Origin: Pseudomonadota bacterium
GTDB taxonomy: Bacteria > Pseudomonadota > Gammaproteobacteria > Burkholderiales > Gallionellaceae
DNA: 5,696 nt
Assembly: GCA_021781695.1 (NCBI GenBank)
Contig: JAJXWG010000117.1
Span: forward strand, 1 to 5,696
Reading direction: 5' to 3'
The position numbers and the translations under genes were made by a program. Position 1 is the first letter of the stretch; every line of letters begins with the position of its first letter. Below, in pieces: positions 1 to 4,039 of this stretch. The notes under the pieces were generated by a model that was not told the DNA's origin, did not search any database, and was given only the letters and a program-made list of their open reading frames with translations.

Positions 1-2
1 CA

Positions 3-863
3 GCGCCGGACGCGAAGACAGCGCAAAGCGACGAACGCTCATACATGACGAGGGTGTGGAATCTAGACAACCGGACGGACCACGACTCGAGCGCGCTGGA
101 CAGGTTAAGGCCGCACCAGCAGAGCTATCTCATGATCCAGAAATCCAGCAACATCAACAATCAGCCTTATTCTCCCGCTCCCGGGAGATCTGTTGCAACG
201 CCCTATGACCTGGATGCGGCGGAAGCGAAATTCCAGCTGAGCTTCAAGACGGATTTCGCGACCCAGGATGTGGATTTATGGGGCATGAAAACCTTGCGTC
301 TGTGGGGCGCCTATACCCAGCAGTCCTATTGGCAGGTATTCAATACGCGCAACTCGTCGCCGTTCCGTGAAACCGATTACGAACCCGAGATGATCGCCAC
401 TTTTGGCACAGGGAATGAAACGGGATGGAAGCTGCTCAATCTCGGCCTTTTGCATCAGTCGAACGGCCGCTCGAATCCGGATTCGCGCAGCTGGAATCGG
501 GTGTATGCGCAAGGCGGCTGGGAATGGGGTGGCTTCTCGTTGCTGGGCCGCGGCTGGTGGCGCATCCCCGAGAGTGCTGCGAAGAACGACAATCCCGACA
601 TCACCCACTACATGGGCTATGGCGACCTGGTGCTGCGCTGGGAGCCTGACAGCGGCACGCAGTCTGTCGAGCTGCTTTTGCGCAACAACCTGAGCATGAG
701 CCAGAACCTGGGTTATATGCAGCTGGACTGGACCTTGCCGGTGGAACTGGGCAAGGCGGCGCGTCTGCATGCAGAGATCACCAATGGTTACGGCGAGAGC
801 CTGATTGACTATAATCATCGCCAGACCACGGTAGGGTTGGGCATTTCATTTCGGGAATGGTGA
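3..863 (+). CDS. pldA: Outer membrane phospholipase A (OMPLA/PldA), 5'-truncated by the window edge
   Basis: This enzyme is a calcium-dependent outer-membrane beta-barrel that hydrolyses acyl chains of phospholipids that have strayed into the outer leaflet. Counting from the Met at 45, the active-site segment HQSNGRS has His137 and Ser139, and SWNR supplies Asn151. Their spacing matches the His142/Ser144/Asn156 triad of mature E. coli OMPLA. Arg142 and Ser147 match the calcium-ligand positions Arg147 and Ser152, and SSPFRET (residues 104-110) matches the Ser106 region. Further family blocks are DNPDITHYMGY (182-192) and YGESLIDYN (249-257); the chain ends in an aromatic Trp, as outer-membrane barrels usually do. 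The frame stays open upstream of ATG 45 to the window edge and no signal peptide is visible, so the true start lies before position 1; ATG 45 is internal. The globin gene follows after one base, suggesting co-transcription. Family assignment is firm; only the N-terminus is missing. Confidence 0.95.
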   Translation, partial: APDAKTAQSDERSYMTRVWNLDNRTDHDSSALDRLRPHQQSYLMIQKSSNINNQPYSPAPGRSVATPYDLDAAEAKFQLSFKTDFATQDVDLWGMKTLRLWGAYTQQSYWQVFNTRNSSPFRETDYEPEMIATFGTGNETGWKLLNLGLLHQSNGRSNPDSRSWNRVYAQGGWEWGGFSLLGRGWWRIPESAAKNDNPDITHYMGYGDLVLRWEPDSGTQSVELLLRNNLSMSQNLGYMQLDWTLPVELGKAARLHAEITNGYGESLIDYNHRQTTVGLGISFREW

Positions 864-864
864 T

Positions 865-1257
865 ATGACATTTGAACCGCAGACACATTATCAGCGCATC
901 GGTGGTGCGGTAAAAATCCATGCGCTGGTGGACCGCTTCTATGAATTGATGGATACGCTGCCGGAGGCTTATGGCATACGCAAGCTGCATGGGGAGAGTC
1001 TGCGCTCCGCAAACGACAAGCTGTTCAAGTTCCTGTCGGGCTGGATGGGCGGGCCGCAACTGTTCGTTCAGGAATTCGGCGAACCTTTTTTGCGCCGCCG
1101 CCATTTTCCTTTTGCCATCGCAAGTTCGGAACGGGACCAGTGGATGATGTGCATGAACCAGGCGTTGGACGAAGTGGTGGAGGATGCGGCTTTGCGCCGT
1201 GAGCTGTCCGATGCGCTTTCAAGGCTTGCCGATCACATGAGAAACAGGGAAGGCTGA
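865..1257 (+). CDS. Group II truncated haemoglobin (TrHbO-like)
   Basis: This is a 130-residue single-domain globin of the 2-over-2 fold, a cytoplasmic haem protein that binds oxygen and related ligands. Roles suggested for the family are oxygen handling, peroxide chemistry or NO detoxification; none can be chosen here. Group II hallmarks are YQRIGG near the N-terminus, the B-helix LVDRFYELMD with Tyr26 at B10, FLSGWMGGPQ (56-65), the proximal haem ligand His80 in RRRHFPFAI, and Trp93 at G8 in ERDQWMMCM. By alignment to memory of Mycobacterium TrHbO, the CD1 position appears to be His42 (in KLHGES) rather than Tyr or Phe. The ATG lies one base after the pldA stop, behind only a weak purine-rich stretch (GGGAATGG), so translation is probably coupled to pldA. 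The stop codon lies inside a palindrome shared with the facing wrbA gene. Length is typical of the family. Confidence 0.94.
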   Translation: MTFEPQTHYQRIGGAVKIHALVDRFYELMDTLPEAYGIRKLHGESLRSANDKLFKFLSGWMGGPQLFVQEFGEPFLRRRHFPFAIASSERDQWMMCMNQALDEVVEDAALRRELSDALSRLADHMRNREG

Positions 1258-1269
1258 ATTCAGCCTGCC
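1248..1269. terminator. Palindrome covering both facing stop codons; possible bidirectional terminator
   Basis: Positions 1251-1266 are a perfect 16-bp palindrome (AGGCTGAATTCAGCCT). Two further pairs, 1248-1249 with 1268-1269, extend it beyond an A/G mismatch. As RNA from either strand it can fold as a six-pair stem with an AATT loop, longer with the mismatch. It contains the globin TGA (1255-1257) and the wrbA stop (TCA at 1260-1262). Neither strand has a strong U-tract after the stem, so intrinsic termination is uncertain; 3'-end protection of both mRNAs is an alternative. Confidence 0.45.
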
Positions 1270-1862
1270 AGTTTGAGCGATATTTGCGCCAGGCGTCTGC
1301 CCAGCGCGATGCACAGCTTTTTTTCCGCATCCGTGATGGCCTGGTCGCTGGCCAGTCCCGCGACATGGCTCGCGCCATAGGGTGTGCCGCCGCTTTGAGT
1401 GCTTGTGAGTTCAGGTTCGGAATAGGGGATGCCCGTGATCAGCATGCCGTGATGCATGAGAGGCAGCATCATCGACAACAGCGTGGATTCCTGCCCGCCG
1501 TGCATGCTGCTGCTGGAAGTGAAGAGGGCGGCGGGTTTGCCTGACAGCGCATGCCTCATCCACAACGAGCTTGTGCCATCCCAGAAATATTTCATTGCGG
1601 CTGCCATGTTGCCAAAGCGCGTAGGACTCCCCAGCGCCAGACCTATGCATTCCTCGAGGTCGCTGAATTCTGCATAGGGTGCGCCTGCTTCCGGAATCGC
1701 AGGTTCGGTTGCTTCGCAAACGGCGGAGACCCGGGGTACGGTGCGCAGTCTGGCGATGGTGCCCGGGACCTGCTCCACGCCGCGCGCGATGAGTTGCGCC
1801 ATCTGCTTGGTCGCGCCATGCTGGCTGTAATACAGCACCAGTATTTCTTTGTCGGTTATCAT
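1260..1862 (-). CDS. wrbA: NAD(P)H:quinone oxidoreductase, WrbA family flavodoxin-like protein
   Basis: This is a 200-residue cytoplasmic FMN protein; the family reduces quinones by two electrons with NAD(P)H, avoiding semiquinone radicals. The N-terminal strand and phosphate loop ILVLYYSQHGAT (7-18) holds Ser13, Gly16 and Thr18 for FMN phosphate. Other WrbA blocks are GSPTRFGNM (78-86), the Trp in FWDGTSSLW (93-101), SSSSMHGGQE (116-125), HHGM (137-140) and SGGTPYGASHVAG (157-169). E. coli WrbA has 198 residues, so length fits. I chose the ATG at 1862-1860 because homologues begin just before the first beta strand. The frame stays open to an ATG at 1958, but that start adds 32 unrelated residues and runs into the facing yihY gene. 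No Shine-Dalgarno precedes the chosen start, while TATAAT lies only six bases before it, suggesting a leaderless mRNA. The gene converges on the globin gene with two bases between stops. Confidence 0.96.
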   Translation of the reverse strand: MITDKEILVLYYSQHGATKQMAQLIARGVEQVPGTIARLRTVPRVSAVCEATEPAIPEAGAPYAEFSDLEECIGLALGSPTRFGNMAAAMKYFWDGTSSLWMRHALSGKPAALFTSSSSMHGGQESTLLSMMLPLMHHGMLITGIPYSEPELTSTQSGGTPYGASHVAGLASDQAITDAEKKLCIALGRRLAQISLKLAG

Positions 1863-1876
1863 GCACGGATTATAGA
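1849..1876 (+). promoter_or_regulatory. Candidate sigma70 promoter of yihY, overlapping the wrbA promoter
   Basis: A possible -35 TTGTCG (1849-1854) and -10 TATAGA (1871-1876), 16 bases apart, each match consensus at four of six positions. The predicted start near 1883 would leave a leader of about 8 bases before the yihY ATG at 1891. The -10 shares bases with the minus-strand TATAAT, so the two polymerases would compete. This is a weak prediction from sequence alone. Confidence 0.25.
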
Positions 1877-1897
1877 GAATCGACACCAGCATGCAAA
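1869..1897 (-). promoter_or_regulatory. Candidate sigma70 promoter of wrbA, likely giving a leaderless transcript
   Basis: On the minus strand a perfect -10 TATAAT occupies 1874-1869. A 17-base spacer separates it from a weaker -35, TTTGCA (1897-1892, four of six matches). The expected transcription start falls at about 1862, which is the A of the wrbA ATG. No ribosome-binding sequence exists between the -10 and the ATG. The -35 lies inside the first codons of yihY. Confidence 0.5.
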
Positions 1898-3102
1898 GCC
1901 AGGACCTGAAATCTTTTATACGGTTTGTCGTGATGCGGTTCAACCAGGATCGTTGCATGCAGATCGCGGCGAGCCTTACTTACACGACACTGTTATCCCT
2001 GGTTCCTCTCATCACCATCGCGCTGACGCTTTTTTCCGCCTTTCCGGTATTCGGAAGCTTTTCGATGCAGATCAAGAATTTTCTGCTGGGTTATCTGATG
2101 CCGGCAACGGCGGGCAGTGTCATCACGCACTACACAGAGCAGTTCGCAGAGAGCGCAGGGCGCCTTGGCGTGGCAGGCGTGATTTTCCTCGCTGTGACGG
2201 CAATGCTGATGATGCTGACCATAGATCGCGCCTTCAATACCATCTGGCAAGTCCACCGTCCGCGCGCCATCATGAAGCGCCTAATCATATACTGGGCCTT
2301 GCTGACGCTCGCTCCGGTTCTGGTGGGGGCCAGCCTTTCGCTGACTTCCTGGCTAATCGGTCTGTCCATGGGCTATGCAAGACATATCCCGGTTTTCGGT
2401 GTCGGGGCGTTGAAGGGATTGCCCGTAGTGCTCACCACGCTGGCGTTTGCGATGCTGTTCAAGCTGATGCCCAATCGGTATGTGCCGGTTGGGCATGCGC
2501 TGATCGGAGGCATGGTTGCCTCCGTGCTGTTCGAGATGATGAATCGCGTTTTCGGCCTGTACATCAGTCATTTCGCGACCTACAAGCTGGTCTATGGCGC
2601 CTTTGCCAGCGTGCCGATTTTTCTGGTGTGGATATATCTCTCATGGCTCACGATACTGCTGGGTGCGGTGGTTGCAGCGTCATTGCCGCACTGGCGTGTT
2701 CCACAGGCACCTTATCTTCCCCCCGTGCTGAAAATGCTGGATGCGATGCGGGTATTGCACATCATGTCGCAATGCATGCAGCAGGGGAAAGTCTTGACCA
2801 TACCTATGCTGTCAGAAAGGCTGCATCTGGATTTTCATGCGCTGGAAGAAATCATCGAGCGTCTGGCAGACGCCAAGATGGTGGGCAAGGCCGAGACGCA
2901 GGGTTGGCTGATGATCAGGGATGCAGCCCACATACGCGCCATTGAATTGCTGCATCTTTTCGTGCTGGACCCGAGTGTGCTTATTGCAAAGCAGGGCGAT
3001 GATCCTTTGCAGTCCTGGCTTGCCGGCTGCGCGGCAACCCTTGAGAAGAGCACCGACGTGAGTCTTGAGGTGCTGTTTGACCGCATTGGCGACGCGGCTT
3101 GA
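1891..3102 (+). CDS. yihY: YihY/BrkB-family (UPF0761) inner-membrane protein with C-terminal winged-helix-like extension
   Basis: This is a 403-residue inner-membrane protein of the YihY family, historically mislabelled ribonuclease BN; its biochemical function is not established. The family signature LTYTTLLSLVPL (29-40) opens the first membrane segment. Hydrophobic segments lie at roughly 29-51, 93-112, 132-157, 174-192, 200-222 and 234-264, giving about six helices. AFNTIWQVHRPR (114-125) and YKLVYGAFASVPIFLVWIYL (231-250) are further family blocks resembling E. coli YihY. Residues about 279-403 have no counterpart in the short E. coli protein. They are soluble and look like a helix-turn-helix plus wing (LSERLHLDFHALEEIIERL, then GWLMIRD). 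The start at 1891 puts a basic N-terminus before the first helix; no clear ribosome site is visible and the divergent wrbA start is 28 bases away. The family call is firm, the extension's fold is inferred. Confidence 0.95.
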   Translation: MQSQDLKSFIRFVVMRFNQDRCMQIAASLTYTTLLSLVPLITIALTLFSAFPVFGSFSMQIKNFLLGYLMPATAGSVITHYTEQFAESAGRLGVAGVIFLAVTAMLMMLTIDRAFNTIWQVHRPRAIMKRLIIYWALLTLAPVLVGASLSLTSWLIGLSMGYARHIPVFGVGALKGLPVVLTTLAFAMLFKLMPNRYVPVGHALIGGMVASVLFEMMNRVFGLYISHFATYKLVYGAFASVPIFLVWIYLSWLTILLGAVVAASLPHWRVPQAPYLPPVLKMLDAMRVLHIMSQCMQQGKVLTIPMLSERLHLDFHALEEIIERLADAKMVGKAETQGWLMIRDAAHIRAIELLHLFVLDPSVLIAKQGDDPLQSWLAGCAATLEKSTDVSLEVLFDRIGDAA

Positions 3103-3104
3103 AT

Positions 3105-3143
3105 GCGTTTCCCGTGCAATCTTTGGGGAAAAGCTTGATTGCA
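3105..3143 (+). terminator. Two overlapping inverted repeats after yihY; possible weak terminator
   Basis: Hairpin A pairs 3105-3113 (GCGTTTCCC) with 3126-3134 (GGGAAAAGC), nine positions with one G/A mismatch and a 12-base loop, followed by TTGATT. Hairpin B pairs TGCAATC (3115-3121) with GATTGCA (3137-3143) around a 15-base loop. They overlap and cannot form together. The U-tract after hairpin A is poor, so termination of yihY transcription here is possible but unproven. Confidence 0.3.
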
Positions 3144-3164
3144 GTGCATGATTCGGGCTATCCT
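3135..3164 (+). promoter_or_regulatory. Candidate sigma70 promoter for the binding-protein/cyclase operon
   Basis: TTGATT (3135-3140) as -35 and TATCCT (3159-3164) as -10 are separated by 18 bases, each with four of six consensus matches. The -10 is preceded by GGGC. Transcription would start near 3171, giving a leader of about 32 bases before the GTG at 3203. It is the best-placed promoter-like pair in the 100-base gap after yihY. Confidence 0.4.
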
Positions 3165-3192
3165 CGGGAAAACTAAAAGAAAAAATAACTCT

Positions 3193-3198
3193 GGGGAG
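3193..3198 (+). promoter_or_regulatory. Ribosome binding site that supports the GTG start at 3203
   Basis: GGGGAG lies four bases before GTG 3203. It is the only strong Shine-Dalgarno in the gap and picks this GTG over the ATG at 3224, which would cut off the basic part of the signal peptide. Confidence 0.6.
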
Positions 3199-3202
3199 TC
3201 AG

Positions 3203-4039
3203 GTGAAAGAATACCTTTTGCGGATGCTTGCTGCGTTCATGCTGCTGTCCGTGTCCACTGTTTATGCCGGGGATGTGCTGGAGATAGGGATATGGCCCTA
3301 TGTCAGCACGCAGACTTTGATAGCGGAATATCATCCGGTGCAGGTTTATCTGGAAAAGCGCCTGCATCGCCCCGTCCTTTTTGTCACCGCCACAGATCAA
3401 AAAACCTTTGTGCAGCGCACCCAGCGCGGTGAATACAGATTCATGTTCACCGCGCCGCACTTTGCAAGATATGCGCAATTGGATGCGGGGTATGTGCCCA
3501 TGCTGAGGCCCAAAAGAAACTCGTTTGCGGTTTTTGTGGTCGGCAAGGACAGCCCGCTGAAAAGCATCGGCGATCTGCGCGGCGGGACCGTCACGCTGAC
3601 CGACAGGATCACGATGATTGCGATGCTCAGTTTGCAGGCCCTGCATGACAACGGTCTAGAGCCGGGAAAGAATGTCACGGTGCATTATGCGGTTTCCCAC
3701 AACAGCGCAGTGCTCGATGTATTGCGCGGGGATAGCGATGCCGCGGTCACGGGTGTGATCATATTTGATCAGCTGCCGCAGAGTGTGAAGAAAGACCTGA
3801 GAATCCTGAAGGAGACAGGGGAAACTTCGCCCATGATCTATATGGCAAACCCCAAGGTTCCGGCTGATGAGGTTGCGAATATGAAGCAGATCATGCTGGA
3901 TTTTGTCGGTACCCCCGAGGGAAAAAAATTCATACAGGATCTGGGGTACCGGGGACTGCGCGAACCCACAGAGGCCGAAATGCAAAGCCTGGACCCGCTG
4001 GTGGACGACCTTAAGAAACAGCTGAGAAAGGTTCAATGA
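3203..4039 (+). CDS. PhnD-like periplasmic solute-binding protein, probable sensor partner of the adjacent cyclase
   Basis: This is a 278-residue secreted binding protein of the phosphate/phosphonate-binding PhnD-like family (type II periplasmic fold). The GTG start gives a signal peptide: Lys and Arg, then a hydrophobic core (about 9-19) and a likely cut after VYA (residue 22). Family features are the first strand LEIGIWPYVS, a ligand-side segment YRFMFTAPHFARYAQL (78-93), FAVFVVGKDSPLKSIGDLRGG (residues 108-128, the hinge and second lobe), and LRGDSDAAVTGVIIFDQL (174-191). The Ser-Thr-Ser-Gly loop of phosphonate binders after the GDLRG strand is replaced by LTDRITMIA (132-140), so the ligand is probably not a phosphonate. 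The stop overlaps the cyclase start as ATGA, and no ABC permease or ATPase is adjacent, which favours sensing over import. The call as a PhnD-like protein is strong; ligand and sensory role are inferred. Confidence 0.9.
   Translation: MKEYLLRMLAAFMLLSVSTVYAGDVLEIGIWPYVSTQTLIAEYHPVQVYLEKRLHRPVLFVTATDQKTFVQRTQRGEYRFMFTAPHFARYAQLDAGYVPMLRPKRNSFAVFVVGKDSPLKSIGDLRGGTVTLTDRITMIAMLSLQALHDNGLEPGKNVTVHYAVSHNSAVLDVLRGDSDAAVTGVIIFDQLPQSVKKDLRILKETGETSPMIYMANPKVPADEVANMKQIMLDFVGTPEGKKFIQDLGYRGLREPTEAEMQSLDPLVDDLKKQLRKVQ

Noticed and set aside
45..47. ATG 45 as the true pldA start
   Set aside because: The frame is open to the window edge, no signal peptide follows this ATG, and an outer-membrane protein needs one; it is an internal methionine.
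472..485. 14-bp perfect palindrome CGAATCCGGATTCG
   Set aside because: It lies inside the conserved active-site region of pldA and is explained by the codons for conserved residues; no second copy or regulatory context seen.
276..818. Antisense open frame of 180 codons opposite pldA
   Set aside because: It lies entirely within the pldA coding region, whose catalytic and calcium residues are all present, and its translation shows no family.
1863..1958. Longer N-terminus for wrbA, starting at 1958
   Set aside because: The extra 32 residues resemble no WrbA N-terminus and would overlap the start of yihY by 68 bases; homologues begin directly before the first beta strand.
1551..2945. Long plus-strand open frame of 464 codons
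   Set aside because: It runs antisense through wrbA and then out of frame through yihY, both of which have clear family motifs. The translation is rich in Arg, His, Ala and Gly with no recognisable domain, as expected of a shadow frame.
1891..3102. Annotation of yihY as ribonuclease BN
   Set aside because: The label comes from a historical misassignment; the protein is a multi-helix membrane protein with no nuclease motif visible.
3203..4039. Interpretation as the binding subunit of a phosphonate ABC importer
   Set aside because: The next gene, overlapping by ATGA, is a diguanylate cyclase rather than an ATPase or permease, and the phosphonate-binding Ser/Thr loop is absent.
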